A DNA stretch of 64,000 bases from Butyrivibrio sp. FCS014 (GCF_000526935.1 NZ_JAHA01000019.1:930001-994000), one strand, 5' to 3'. Positions 34,538 to 45,155 are shown, counted from the stretch's first letter. A program made the numbers and translations. Notes: generated from the letters alone by a model not told the origin.

Positions 34538-35695
34538 TCAGGACTTTTTTGAAGTATAAAGAAGCGCCGCAAAGGCCGATACACAGGGTACAGCGCATAT
34601 GATTCCAACGCTGCCTGCTACGGCACGGATAATTTCGATAGCAACGAAATCCGTGCAAAGAAGCTGACGCCAGCCGACTCCGTATGAATAGATCAGGACG
34701 CACATATTCAGCGCACTTCCCACATAAGCAAGAACCAGTGTGTTGGCCATAGTTCCCATGGCGTCTCTTCCGATGTTGAGGCCGGACTTTATAAGGCCCT
34801 TCACATCCTTGGAAGGATCAGCGATGTGGACTTCTTCAAGGGCGGATGAGATGGACATTGTGATATCCATAACCGCACCCATGGCTGCGATCAGTATTCC
34901 GCTGGTAAAAAGACCTCTCATCTTAAGGTTGGATGTGCTCTTAAGAAGGAGAAGTGCTTCCGCTTCATCCATCTGGAAAGTAGTGATACCGCCGATATTT
35001 GCCGCTATCTGACCAAGAAGCGCTGCGATAAGAACACCGCTCATGCACCCCAGGGCTGCCGCCACAGTCTTTTTACTGATTCCTCCTATTAAGTAGAAAC
35101 ATACTGCGCTGGTCACAAGAATGATGGCGCAGGTAAGAGGAATTGCGGGAACGCCCTTGATGGTCAGGGGGAGAAGTATCCCGAACATGCAGATGATGGT
35201 GTATAAAAGACCAACAAATGCCTTTATTCCCTGCACTCCGCCTATGATGGCAAGGCTCAGGAAAAATACCAGGACAAGTCCGATGAGAAGAGGTACTCTG
35301 TTGTAGTTATACACGCTGCAGCTGTAGACGTTTTCTCCGGTGGTGTCTATTCTTACGCAGACTGTATCGCCTTCTTTGACTACTACGTTATAAAGGGAGC
35401 TGAAATAGTTGGTAACAAAGCATACATCTCCCTTGTACCTTCCGGTGAGGATCTTCACCTTCAATTCCATGCTCCCTTTAAGGACACCCTCGGTTTTCTC
35501 GTCGATGACAGAGTTATCCTCTGTCACCGCGAGAACCTTTGCATTCTCATACTCCACTCCGGTATCGGAAGTGGTGGTATAGCGGGGTCTGTCCCTGTTT
35601 ACCAGGAACAGCACCCCGATCATTACCAGTGAAAAAACAATTACTACAAGGGTGTTAATGATTATTCTTTTTTTGTCAAAACTCTTATTTAACAT
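34538..35695 (-). CDS. YibE/F family membrane protein
   Basis: The 385-aa product has an N-terminal membrane segment, an extracytoplasmic beta-rich domain (about residues 40-125, VKVLTGRYKGD-like segment) and then seven to eight membrane helices typical of YibE/F (GIKAFVGLLYTI, MGAVMDITMSISSAL, IGRDAMGTMANTLVLAY). Function is unknown; some members sit with exported-protein genes. Its start overlaps the stop of the giant PHP protein gene by 11 bases, so the two are translationally coupled and may cooperate at the cell surface. Confidence 0.88.
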   Translation of the reverse strand: MLNKSFDKKRIIINTLVVIVFSLVMIGVLFLVNRDRPRYTTTSDTGVEYENAKVLAVTEDNSVIDEKTEGVLKGSMELKVKILTGRYKGDVCFVTNYFSSLYNVVVKEGDTVCVRIDTTGENVYSCSVYNYNRVPLLIGLVLVFFLSLAIIGGVQGIKAFVGLLYTIICMFGILLPLTIKGVPAIPLTCAIILVTSAVCFYLIGGISKKTVAAALGCMSGVLIAALLGQIAANIGGITTFQMDEAEALLLLKSTSNLKMRGLFTSGILIAAMGAVMDITMSISSALEEVHIADPSKDVKGLIKSGLNIGRDAMGTMANTLVLAYVGSALNMCVLIYSYGVGWRQLLCTDFVAIEIIRAVAGSVGIICAVPCVSAFAALLYTSKKS

Positions 35696-38600
35696 TTCTA
35701 AATCTCAAGAATCTGAATACACCAAATCCTGCTGCGGCAATGGCTGCAAGGATAAGTATAACAACTGCTGCTACAGGCAGGCCCTTGCTCTCAGGCTTAT
35801 CTGTGGTAGGTGTCTCCTGATCTTCGATATTTGCATTCTCAGAAGTAGTGTCACCTGACTCTGTTACTGCTTCCTCGGTTGTAGCCTCTGAAGCTGCATC
35901 AGGGTTCTCTGCAAGAGGTGTCTCACCTTCTTCGATGGTTGTTGCCTCAGGAGTTGTTGTCTCTGTGGTGTTGCCTGTTGTGGTACCTGCATTATTGCCT
36001 GTTGTTGTACCGGTTGTTGTTCCTGCAGTGTTACCTGTTGTGTTTCCTGTGGTTGTTCCGGTTGTTGTTCCGGTTGCAGTGCCTGCGTTTGTGCTTGTAC
36101 CTGTTGTGCTGCCGGTTGTTGTGCCGGTTGCAGTACCTGCGTTTGCGCCTGTACCTGTTGTGCTGCCGGTTGTTGTGCCAGCATTTGAACCGGTGTTAGA
36201 ACCTGTGTTGCTGCCGGTTGAACCTGAGCTGCTTCCGCTGCCGGTTGAGCCACTGCCTGAACCGCTTCCTGTGCTGCCTGAACCTGAACCGCTTCCGCTA
36301 CCTGAGCCTGAGCCACTGCCACTGCCGGTGCCTGTGCCGCTGCCTGATCCTGTTCCGGGATTAGGTGTAATAGGCTCATCCTCAGTCTTGATAGTGTATA
36401 CGAATCTGGCTGTATCACTATCAGCATAACCCTCTGCTGTCGCATATGCCAGAATGGTCATATTCTCTGATACAGTAATTTCTTCGGTATACTTTGTATA
36501 CTCACCACCGTTGATGCTATACATTATCACAGCACCTTCGGTATCGCAAAGAAGAGTGATCTTAGTATTCTTCTCAGTTCCATTAGATGTAGGTGCAGGA
36601 GTTACTCCAACATCAGAGCACTTCTGTACTGTATACTTGTACTCTGAAGTCTTGCTGTTTCTGTATCCCTTTGCCTCAGCATATGCCTTAATTGTCATAT
36701 CCTTTGATACAACAATGGGATTAGTGTATTCAACAAACTCATCGCCATTTACGCTGTAGAAGATCTTAGCTCCTCTTGTCTCACATGAAAGAGCAACCTT
36801 TGCATTCTTCTCAACCACACCGGTCTCAAGTGATGCTGTAACAGGAGCACACTTAGGTGTAGTCTGTTCTCCAACTGTGATCTCAATCTCATCGCAGTTT
36901 CTTACACGGAATACGGGAACATTCTCATCAGCAGATCCTTCAGGATGCATATAGAGAACGCCGACTGCAGTTGCTGAAACATTCTCAAGAAGATCTCCGT
37001 CTTCGTCCGCCATTACACTTGCAAGCTCATTCTTACCTGTTGTTGCAGAATAAATATATCCGTCAATGAAGATTGCTGCTTCTTTTCCGGTATCATCTGC
37101 AATCCAGAACTCAGAAAGCTTACCGTTCTTAATCTCAAGTCTTGTAACCTTACCGGATGTCTTAAGGAGTGATCCACCAAGATTTTCATAATCCATAGCA
37201 TCCTTAGTAGATACAACCTTGGGCTCGATAACTTTGTGCTCATCGTTCAGCACAGTTGCCTTCAGGACTTTAAGCTCCAGGTCACCCTGGTAAGATGCAA
37301 CATAGCCAAGGATTCTTACCTTTGTGCCGATAGCAAGACCCTCTTCCGCATAAGGGAAGATATCAATTCCGGCTGTCTCATCCTGAATGTAGATAGTATC
37401 AAAGAACTTATTGTTCTTGTTATCTGTTCCTACTGTTACATATCCTTCTACTGCAAATACATCACCGGTCTTGCCCTTACGAGCCTCTGCAATAGTTGAA
37501 ACCTCAACTTCTTTCGCATTCTTTGCGATGAGGTTATTTGCAATTGTGTAGTTCACAAAAGGAAGTGAATCGTTATTATCAAGTTCTGCCTTAACCTCGA
37601 AGTCTGATAAGAACACGCCACCTGCAACAATTATCTCTCCACCTGCTTTTGTCTTCTGACGAGCAAGGAATGTTACGTCGCCTTCGTTATCGTTCTTCTT
37701 GCCTTTCACACCATTTTCCAGAACATCATCTTTTCCGTAACCTTTTCCGGAAGCATCCTTACAATCTACGGAATATGTTGTGTCAAAGCCTCTAACCAGC
37801 CATTCAGCTGCGCTAACAAAATCTGTAGCTTTAGCATTTGAAATGTCTACAGAACATCCTGAGTACTGGCTATACTTCTGGCCAGACTTAAATCCTGCAA
37901 GAAGGTCAGCCTCTGTATTAACGTTAGTAGGATACAATCTGTAAACCGAGCCGCCGTTATTCTTGTCATCGCAAACCTCATCAGAGCCCATACGGATTGT
38001 AGCTCCGATTGCCTCAAGAAGCTTATTCTGCTCTGTTGCAGTCTGTCCATCAGTGGTATCCGAGTAATCAGCAAGTCCGCAAACAATCACTGATCCACCG
38101 TTTGCTACATAATCCTTGACCAATGCAAGGAACTTATCACTGTAATGAGAAGGTTCATAGCTTACGCCATTAGCAGTTCCCGTTTTCTTGGCAGGAGCTG
38201 AAACAATCAGGAACTGCGCATTCTTAAGAGTATCCTCTGTGAACTCCTCAGTCACGACAGTTGCTCTGAGGCTGTTCTCAGCGCAGATCTTTATAAAGTT
38301 ACCCATGTTGTTAGCATAATAGCCGGTCACATAATCATTTCCATGGCTTCCATCGATAACAACTTCGCCTACCATCTCGGATGTAACATAATTCTTTGTC
38401 AGCTTACCGATATACTTTCTTTCAACACCGCCAAGATCACATGTTGCGTTAACTGTATAAATAGCATTTCCGGCGCCATTATATGTATATCTGTATGTCA
38501 GAGTAGCTGTACTATTCTTGCCGATTTCAGCAACAGATTTAATATCATCTCCTGAAAGCTCAGCGATTGGTGTCTCTTTACCCTCAGCATCAGTTACTGT

Positions 38601-41600
38601 AATAGCTACTGTATTAACCTTAAGAGGAGTCTTCTCGTTGTTATAGAACTCAACATTGATATCAATTTCCTCGCCTCTTACAGCAAGAGTAGTGCTTGTT
38701 GTTACGCTGTTGATTCCACACGCCTCAACATCACCTACCCATACAGGAGCAGTCACAGCGATATCGCCGTCCTTCTGAATAACCTTAATGTAGTAATAAG
38801 AGTACTGTGGCGCAATATCAAATTCTACTGTGCCATCATTTGTGGACATTGTATCCTCAGCTGCAACAAGACCACCATTTACTATTACCTGAACAGTACC
38901 AACTGAGTCATCGGTCTTGTCACTGGCCTCTACAACAATATGTGCATTGTTTTCAACGGCACTTCTGCCAAGTTCTGATCCAACAATACTGCCGTTTAGT
39001 GTGTAATAGATTCTAAGGTCGTTATCCTCAGTAGCATACATACGATGATTTCTCATCGCATCATAAATATCAAGCTCTGTGTTCTCATCAGCAAGTACTA
39101 CAGTTCTTGCTGTGTTGGCATCTCCCCAAAGGCCCTTGTGGTTATCCTGGTTATTTGTGGGAGCTACGTGCCATCCCTTATCAAGAGCTCTTGTGTAGTA
39201 CTCATATGAAGGGAAGTATCCTGATGATCCGATAGCTCCCTCACCATTACCAACCTCAATCAGGTTGATCAGTTTGTCGTTATCCTCTGTATAGTATGCA
39301 AAATCCTGGAAATCACCGAAGGTTGTTCCGGGATGGTTGAACATACTGATTGAATCAGGCTCTTTGTTAAGAGCTGCATAGTAGGCCTGAAGTGCTGTTG
39401 AATATGTTGAATACGCATCCTGGGTTCTGCTCTGGAATCCAGGTGTATTATAGGTATTCATATGTCCCAGTCCATTTGACCAGGTCATCTCATATCCGTA
39501 CAGACATGTAAAGTCCTGACCATTGTCCTTCTTTCCTGTGTACTTCTTCGCAAGTTCATGACCGGTCGTCCATTCACCCGGCATGTTTGTTGAAATATCT
39601 GATTCTTTCTCATTATCAAGTGAATTTGAATGGTCTGTTACTGCAAGGAAATCGAGGTTTGCAACAGTACGGGCATGCTGGAAAGCCTCCTCACAAGTAC
39701 CTGCTCCGTCGGAGAACTCGGTATGTGAATGAATTTGTCCAAAGTAAATATCATACTTGTCCTTAAGTCTTGCCTTATAGTTCAGTGTTCTTATAGCACT
39801 GGCAAGGCATCCCTCCTTTTCAGCCTTTGCAGCGATAACACAAGGAAGTTCTTTAGGGATAAAAGGCTCTGTGTACTCTATCCACTCATACTCAGCAGAG
39901 GTATCCAATTCATCCTCACCTGAGTACTCCTCTTCCTCATCTTCTGACGGCTCGGTTGAAGGAGCGGGGGTTTCTGTAGAAGTCTCTTTTACATAAGCAT
40001 AATAAATCTTGGCACCCTCAGTCTTGGTCTCAAGCTTGATAGCCTGGGTTGAAGTGATTGCTCCACCATTAGGATCAGCAATTACATTTGAAACCCTAGC
40101 CTGAGTATAGCGATACTTGGTTGTGATACTCTTCTCAAGGCCATCCTTAGTAGCATAAACTCTCAAAAGAGCAGGAAGCTTCTCAAGAACAGGTTTGTTC
40201 TCAGGATCATAATCACTGAAGTTAATGCCATCAAATGAATAGTGAATTGTAGCACCTTCAGTTGCTGACTCCAGTGTAAGTTTAGCTCCAAGGTCAGCCT
40301 CACCTGCATCGGGGGTTGCCTTAACGTATCCACAAAGGTTACTCATTACAACAGGGTGAGCGGTAACTACTACAGAATCTATACGAGATGTTCCGGAAGC
40401 TTTAACAAGCTTCTGACCATCGCTGTCTTTCTTTACTGATTCTGTTCCCGGTACAAGTCTAATATACAGCCACTCGCTGTTATCAGCCTCTGAAGGAATA
40501 TCAAAGGTAAAACTTGTAAACTGGCTACTATAAGAAGCCTGGCTTACGTTTGCGATACCGTCAGTTATTGGAGCATCTGTCTTGGTCGCTGAGCCTTTCT
40601 GAACTCCGCCGGTACCATAAATTGTGTAACTATATGAATATGTACCTGTTGTAAAGTTGCTAAATGTCTTTCCATCAGCAGAATACTGAAGCTGGTACTT
40701 CGCTGCACCTGTTCCGCTGGATTTAAGTCTGAAAGAAATCTTACCTTTTCCATATCCGCCATAGTGCATCTTGAACTGAAGGAAATCATTATCGCCTGAT
40801 CCTACGCCTTTACCACCCATGCAGTAATTGGTAGAACCTGTTTTACCCTTTGAAGTAAGGTAAGGTTGAGTTTTCTCTCCGTCAACAACAGCGATGAAAG
40901 TAGCGTCCTTATCAAGCATATCGTTGGTATCTATAAAGTCACCAAAAATTGTCTCACTATGCTCATCTTCATTATAAATAGCGTTTCCGCCCCATGAAGC
41001 AACACTGAGCTCTGTGTCCATATCTACAGTATTGGCACTTGTCTCAGGCTTCTCGGTATTGAAGAATCTAACGATGAACTGCGGATCACCCTTTGAGAGG
41101 TTGAACATTGAGAAATTCTTCTTGCTTGCATAATACTCGAGGTAATTCTTTGTTGTAAGTCCGCAATTCTTAAGGTAGAAACCTGCAGCATTCTCGACTT
41201 TCTCGAGAGTCCAGTATGACATGTCATTCTTTGTTTCAACAAAAGTCACTCCGGTTGAAGCTGCGCTAAAATACTTGTTTGTATCAAGATCCTTGAAAGC
41301 ATATGCTTTCTTTTCCTCAGAATACTCAACTCCTAAAACCGCAGCACCTGAAGGAACTTTAAGATTTCCATCTTCGCCGATTTTAGCTTCAACACCTTTA
41401 AGGTAGTTTGTGCTCACAACTTCTGAAGTAAGAACATTATCATGGCAGAAAAGTGCTACAATATCGCCATCCTTAAGCTCTTTGTCCTCATTCGTCTCAC
41501 CTGTAGGTGCAGCCTCTGCCTCGGCAGTATAAAAGCTTACTGCATAAATGCTTCCGCCATATGAAAGCTTATAAGGCTTAAATGCTCCGCTAAAAAACTC

Positions 41601-43373
41601 GACAAATACAGGATTGCCATCTATATCAACGGCATTCTTGTTTCCAAGATAAACATTACCGTCATTCTTGGAAGTGTCAAAATACCACTTTGCGCTTTCT
41701 GTAATTGTGTCGTCAAAAGTCATAACATTTGTTACAGTTTTGGTGCCATCTTCTTTAGTTCCATAGGTTGTTACAACAGAAAGATACTTCTCTTTCCCTT
41801 CATCATTTGTGAACTTGAAGGTAACATAGTCATCTGTCTTTACAAAGCTAAGAACAGCTGCGCCTTCTCCGGAAAGTGTTCCATCCTCAGCTACTGTTGT
41901 ATCAACGCCGCCAAAGGTTGCTGTCATAGCCTTGTTATCAATAACCATGATAACTGAATCGCCATCTTTAAGATCAGTATAATTAACCCGGTTTGTTATT
42001 TCAGGCTCAACAACCTCTTTTATTTCAGGCATTGTATAAAAATCGAAAGTATAAATACTCTTATTCTTTTCTTTATAATCATATGCAGAGAACGCTGACC
42101 CATTCGCATAGTATTGAAGAGACTTTTTACCATTTACACTGTTGAGACGGAAACCACCATCTTCAACAATTTCCCATACTGCGTTGTCATCAGCCTTATC
42201 TGTAAAAGTAAGATTCTTACCGCTTACAGTAAGATACTTGTTATCTTCTGTCTTAATATTGTAGTTATCTGAACCCTCAACTTTAACAAGAGACAAAAGA
42301 GCAATTGAGTCAACGAGCTTACCGTTAACTCTCTCATTTCTCTCTAAAGAGATATGACCATTACTAATATTTGCCTCAACAGCCATCAGATTGTTGCCGC
42401 TAACTGTTGATGTCATAACAGCTTTGCTGCTATAAACAATAACAAAAGGAGTACCATTCTCAATCTGAGAAAGCTTCTGAACCTTTGATGCTGCTCCAAG
42501 CTCTCCTACAGGCTCCTCGGTCTCACCTGTCTTCACAGTATATTTAAAGGAAACCTTCTCACTGTCATCAAATCCTTCTAAAGAAGCATATGCGGTAACA
42601 GTTGTATCCTCAGTAACCTTGATCTCAGTCTCCTCTGTATACTCAGAGAATCCGTCTCCGCCAAGGTTATAGTAAATTGTTGCGCCTTCTGTAGCGCATG
42701 AAAGAGTAACAACAGTATCCTTCTCAACTTCTCCAGCTACAGGATCAGCAACAACTGCAGCACACTGTTCCTTCTCAGGATCAACGGGTTCATTCTCTCC
42801 GCCTTCTGAATCACCTTCAGACTTGGTACCAGTAATAACAATGTTGTTAATGGATGAAGTACCGCCGTCCTTGACAGTTTCGCCCTTTACGCTTTCATCG
42901 CCATTCTGTGCAATGATAACTTCTGTTGCACCGTCAATAAGACTGAATGATCGATTTGCAGAGCTAGTGGACAGTTTATCAATCGACACACTCTCACTGG
43001 CATTTCCGTCTCCGTCCTTACTTACAACAGTAAAGTTAGCAGGACCGGTACTGGATGATCTCATCTTGCAGCTAAATGTAAGTCCGGTATAACCACTACC
43101 ATCAAAAGTAATGTGCCACTCACCGGAAGCCCACTTTTCCGCATTGAAACCATTTCCGCCACTGGCTGCCATCGAAGCGTTTTCGACGCTGATAGACAAG
43201 CCATCGATGTTCTCGGTGTATCCGTTAGTTTTATCACCGGTAACATTGGCCGTAGCGATAGTTACTACGTTTTCTTCTGCCCTGACATTAAAAGAAGCAT
43301 TCCCGAATGCTGTAGAAAAAACAATCAGAAATGCCGTCATCAAGGCAAAAACTCTCCTTGTTGCACGTTTCAT
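35685..43373 (-). CDS. Giant secreted, membrane-anchored PHP-domain multidomain protein
   Basis: The predicted product is 2562 aa. It has a signal peptide (about 1-31) and a carbohydrate-binding-like N-terminal domain. Three repeats of about 150 aa follow (about 300-790; each with a NGTPFVIVY/GDIVALFC-type start), then chitobiase/CHB-like beta domains (about 210-280, 1010-1200, 2170-2330). A PHP metallo-phosphoesterase domain of CehA/McbA type lies at about 1210-1530, with GQIHSHTEFSDG and AVTDHSN metal ligands. Next come a GATase-like region (about 1690-1920) and an OB-fold (about 1960-2100). A Gly/Ser/Thr linker, an acidic stretch and a C-terminal membrane helix with a basic tail complete it. 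It probably hydrolyses phosphodiesters at the surface; the target is unknown. It is coupled to yibE/F. Confidence 0.88.
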   Translation of the reverse strand: MKRATRRVFALMTAFLIVFSTAFGNASFNVRAEENVVTIATANVTGDKTNGYTENIDGLSISVENASMAASGGNGFNAEKWASGEWHITFDGSGYTGLTFSCKMRSSSTGPANFTVVSKDGDGNASESVSIDKLSTSSANRSFSLIDGATEVIIAQNGDESVKGETVKDGGTSSINNIVITGTKSEGDSEGGENEPVDPEKEQCAAVVADPVAGEVEKDTVVTLSCATEGATIYYNLGGDGFSEYTEETEIKVTEDTTVTAYASLEGFDDSEKVSFKYTVKTGETEEPVGELGAASKVQKLSQIENGTPFVIVYSSKAVMTSTVSGNNLMAVEANISNGHISLERNERVNGKLVDSIALLSLVKVEGSDNYNIKTEDNKYLTVSGKNLTFTDKADDNAVWEIVEDGGFRLNSVNGKKSLQYYANGSAFSAYDYKEKNKSIYTFDFYTMPEIKEVVEPEITNRVNYTDLKDGDSVIMVIDNKAMTATFGGVDTTVAEDGTLSGEGAAVLSFVKTDDYVTFKFTNDEGKEKYLSVVTTYGTKEDGTKTVTNVMTFDDTITESAKWYFDTSKNDGNVYLGNKNAVDIDGNPVFVEFFSGAFKPYKLSYGGSIYAVSFYTAEAEAAPTGETNEDKELKDGDIVALFCHDNVLTSEVVSTNYLKGVEAKIGEDGNLKVPSGAAVLGVEYSEEKKAYAFKDLDTNKYFSAASTGVTFVETKNDMSYWTLEKVENAAGFYLKNCGLTTKNYLEYYASKKNFSMFNLSKGDPQFIVRFFNTEKPETSANTVDMDTELSVASWGGNAIYNEDEHSETIFGDFIDTNDMLDKDATFIAVVDGEKTQPYLTSKGKTGSTNYCMGGKGVGSGDNDFLQFKMHYGGYGKGKISFRLKSSGTGAAKYQLQYSADGKTFSNFTTGTYSYSYTIYGTGGVQKGSATKTDAPITDGIANVSQASYSSQFTSFTFDIPSEADNSEWLYIRLVPGTESVKKDSDGQKLVKASGTSRIDSVVVTAHPVVMSNLCGYVKATPDAGEADLGAKLTLESATEGATIHYSFDGINFSDYDPENKPVLEKLPALLRVYATKDGLEKSITTKYRYTQARVSNVIADPNGGAITSTQAIKLETKTEGAKIYYAYVKETSTETPAPSTEPSEDEEEEYSGEDELDTSAEYEWIEYTEPFIPKELPCVIAAKAEKEGCLASAIRTLNYKARLKDKYDIYFGQIHSHTEFSDGAGTCEEAFQHARTVANLDFLAVTDHSNSLDNEKESDISTNMPGEWTTGHELAKKYTGKKDNGQDFTCLYGYEMTWSNGLGHMNTYNTPGFQSRTQDAYSTYSTALQAYYAALNKEPDSISMFNHPGTTFGDFQDFAYYTEDNDKLINLIEVGNGEGAIGSSGYFPSYEYYTRALDKGWHVAPTNNQDNHKGLWGDANTARTVVLADENTELDIYDAMRNHRMYATEDNDLRIYYTLNGSIVGSELGRSAVENNAHIVVEASDKTDDSVGTVQVIVNGGLVAAEDTMSTNDGTVEFDIAPQYSYYYIKVIQKDGDIAVTAPVWVGDVEACGINSVTTSTTLAVRGEEIDINVEFYNNEKTPLKVNTVAITVTDAEGKETPIAELSGDDIKSVAEIGKNSTATLTYRYTYNGAGNAIYTVNATCDLGGVERKYIGKLTKNYVTSEMVGEVVIDGSHGNDYVTGYYANNMGNFIKICAENSLRATVVTEEFTEDTLKNAQFLIVSAPAKKTGTANGVSYEPSHYSDKFLALVKDYVANGGSVIVCGLADYSDTTDGQTATEQNKLLEAIGATIRMGSDEVCDDKNNGGSVYRLYPTNVNTEADLLAGFKSGQKYSQYSGCSVDISNAKATDFVSAAEWLVRGFDTTYSVDCKDASGKGYGKDDVLENGVKGKKNDNEGDVTFLARQKTKAGGEIIVAGGVFLSDFEVKAELDNNDSLPFVNYTIANNLIAKNAKEVEVSTIAEARKGKTGDVFAVEGYVTVGTDNKNNKFFDTIYIQDETAGIDIFPYAEEGLAIGTKVRILGYVASYQGDLELKVLKATVLNDEHKVIEPKVVSTKDAMDYENLGGSLLKTSGKVTRLEIKNGKLSEFWIADDTGKEAAIFIDGYIYSATTGKNELASVMADEDGDLLENVSATAVGVLYMHPEGSADENVPVFRVRNCDEIEITVGEQTTPKCAPVTASLETGVVEKNAKVALSCETRGAKIFYSVNGDEFVEYTNPIVVSKDMTIKAYAEAKGYRNSKTSEYKYTVQKCSDVGVTPAPTSNGTEKNTKITLLCDTEGAVIMYSINGGEYTKYTEEITVSENMTILAYATAEGYADSDTARFVYTIKTEDEPITPNPGTGSGSGTGTGSGSGSGSGSGSGSGSGSTGSGSGSGSTGSGSSSGSTGSNTGSNTGSNAGTTTGSTTGTGANAGTATGTTTGSTTGTSTNAGTATGTTTGTTTGNTTGNTAGTTTGTTTGNNAGTTTGNTTETTTPEATTIEEGETPLAENPDAASEATTEEAVTESGDTTSENANIEDQETPTTDKPESKGLPVAAVVILILAAIAAAGFGVFRFLRFRNVK
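35990..36365 (-). repeat. Low-complexity Gly/Ser/Thr linker-coding repeat
   Basis: This part of the giant gene encodes (GS)n, then GT/TTG-rich repeats of about 125 residues. Two near-identical 54-base units start at about 36072 and 36126. The strand asymmetry opens long false frames on other strands. Copy number is likely to vary between strains because of slippage or recombination. Confidence 0.8.
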
Positions 43374-43520
43374 AACATTTTTCTCCCTTCACATTTCCCA
43401 TACTGCGCCTTCTCCCAAAAGGGCAGTGACAAAGCTAATTTTAACTAAATTTCGTACGCCATGTCAATAGGAAACTGGGATTATGTTTCACACTCTCAAG
43501 CCTGTATTTATCAATGTTTC

Positions 43521-43552
43521 ACGGGCACTTAAACCGCAAACCCAGTGCCCGT
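43521..43552 (-). terminator. Stem-loop downstream of sfsA
   Basis: ACGGGCACT (43521-43529) and AGTGCCCGT (43544-43552) form a perfect 9-bp stem with a 14-base loop between sfsA and the giant gene. There is no clear T run, so it may be a weak terminator or a processing site. Confidence 0.45.
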
Positions 43553-43611
43553 CTGTACCAATTTGTTCAAACTTTTTTAATATTTTTTTAATAAAATTCA
43601 ATATATTGTGG

Positions 43612-44271
43612 TCACATGGGAGCATCCACCACTAAAGTGTCTTTCGTCACCTTGCAGGTCAAAAATAAAATTTCAACTCCTGCCGATTTTGCGTCTTCAA
43701 AGGCCGCAGCAAAATCAGGATCCGTAGCGGTGTTAGGGCGCACCTCACTTATGCCTTCCCCCTGGATAACGAATGCGACGGCCGTCTTGTAGCCCTGAGC
43801 TACAGCTCCCGCCAGTTCCCGAAGGTGCTTGGCGCCCCGCTGGGTCGGCGCATCAGGAAAATACCCCACACCATCCACAAACAGCGTGCATCCCTTCACT
43901 TCCATCAGGTACTTCACTCCGTCTTTTTCCATATAAAAATCGATCCTGGAATCGCCGAACTTGTACTCGGGCTTCACCACTTCGTATCTGCCGGAATCCA
44001 AAAGCCACTCCTTCACCACAACGTTTGGCGCCTGGGAATCGATATTGATGATCCTGCCATCCTTCTCGACAGCCACCAGGTCATAAGGCGTCTTGCGCTC
44101 GGGATTGGCAGCCTTCTCCAGGTACACCCTGCAGCCGGGAATCAGAAGTTCCCTGCATCTGCCGGTGTTCTTGACGTGAACCGACAGCTCTTTTCCCTCA
44201 AGAAGAACTTTGGCGATGAATCTGTTGGGGCGGGATATGAATTTGGCTTCGGTAATGTTCTGATACTTCAC
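43612..44271 (-). CDS. sfsA: DNA/RNA nuclease SfsA family protein
   Basis: The 219-aa product matches SfsA (sugar fermentation stimulation protein), a family with an OB-fold and a PD-(D/E)xK-like nuclease fold. Visible motifs are NTGRCRELLIPGCRVYL, DSRIDFYM with the Asp, and EVKGCTL with Glu-x-Lys. The start is GTG at 44269-44271, overlapping the stop of the radical SAM gene (GTGA), so they are translationally coupled. The physiological role is poorly known. Confidence 0.9.
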   Translation of the reverse strand: MKYQNITEAKFISRPNRFIAKVLLEGKELSVHVKNTGRCRELLIPGCRVYLEKAANPERKTPYDLVAVEKDGRIINIDSQAPNVVVKEWLLDSGRYEVVKPEYKFGDSRIDFYMEKDGVKYLMEVKGCTLFVDGVGYFPDAPTQRGAKHLRELAGAVAQGYKTAVAFVIQGEGISEVRPNTATDPDFAAAFEDAKSAGVEILFLTCKVTKDTLVVDAPM

Positions 44272-45155
44272 TCCAATAATCCTTTCGTCTTGCGGGTCAG
44301 CATATTGAGAACCCGCTTCTTATCTAGGCTCCACAGCGGCGCCACAAGGAGTCTTCGCGGGCCGTCGCCCTGCATCCGGTGCACCACGGTCTTTTCGGGC
44401 AAAAGAGCTATCGCTTCCGCCACCAGGTCTGTGTATTCCTCCATGGTCATGATGTGGAAGGCGCACTGAGACCATTCGCGGTACATGTCAGTTCCCTTTA
44501 ATATTTGAAGGTTCTGGATCTTGATGCCGTCGAGTGGCGGGTCAAGATTCGCAAGATAGCGCACTGTATCCAGCATGTCCTCGGGGGATTCTCCCGGGAG
44601 GCCGAAGATCACGTGGACAATAACCGTGATGCCAAGGGCCTTAAGGTTCCGGTAGGCCTCCTCGAACACGGGAAGGTCGTACCCCCGTCGAAAGTGCCTT
44701 GCGGTCTCGTCGTGGATGGTCTGAAGTCCCAGCTCGATCCAGACAGGTTTGATGCTGTTTAGTTCCCTGAGCATTTTTAGGATATCAGGCCCCAGGCAGT
44801 CCGGGCGGGTTCCGAGGGACAGAGCCACGATGTCGTCGCGCTCTATAGCTTCTTTATACAATGCTTCTAATCTGACGGGATCTCCGTAGGTGTTGGTGTA
44901 GGACTGGAAGTATGCGATGAACTTGCCCGCATCTGTCTTGCTACGGATCAAAGCTTTGGCGCTCTCTATCTGCGCGCCGATGTCGCCGGGCGCCGACGCA
45001 AACTCCCCGGAACCGCCTTCAGAGCAAAAAGAGCAGCCCCCGTAATCCCCTGTGGTGCCGTCCCTGTTGGGACAGCCGCACCCGGAGGAAAGCGAGAGCC
45101 GATATATCTTTTCCCCATATTCTCTTTTGAGGTAAGTTGACAGTCTCAGCGGCAT
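44268..45155 (-). CDS. TIGR01212 family radical SAM protein (YhcC/YtqA-like)
   Basis: The 295-aa protein has the family signature near the N-terminus: CGCPNRDGTTGDYGGCSFC, with the spaced cysteines that bind the 4Fe-4S cluster in this family, then KFIAYFQSYTNTYGD and LGLQTIHD. The substrate is not established. The gene lies between a PfpI-like gene (10-base overlap) and sfsA (4-base overlap), so it is mid-operon. Confidence 0.9.
   Translation of the reverse strand: MPLRLSTYLKREYGEKIYRLSLSSGCGCPNRDGTTGDYGGCSFCSEGGSGEFASAPGDIGAQIESAKALIRSKTDAGKFIAYFQSYTNTYGDPVRLEALYKEAIERDDIVALSLGTRPDCLGPDILKMLRELNSIKPVWIELGLQTIHDETARHFRRGYDLPVFEEAYRNLKALGITVIVHVIFGLPGESPEDMLDTVRYLANLDPPLDGIKIQNLQILKGTDMYREWSQCAFHIMTMEEYTDLVAEAIALLPEKTVVHRMQGDGPRRLLVAPLWSLDKKRVLNMLTRKTKGLLE

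Noticed and set aside
35848..36445. Two overlapping frames of 193 codons rich in Val/Pro or Ala/Gln
   Set aside because: They are shadows of the Gly/Ser/Thr linker repeat of the giant gene; the low-complexity composition is what keeps them open.
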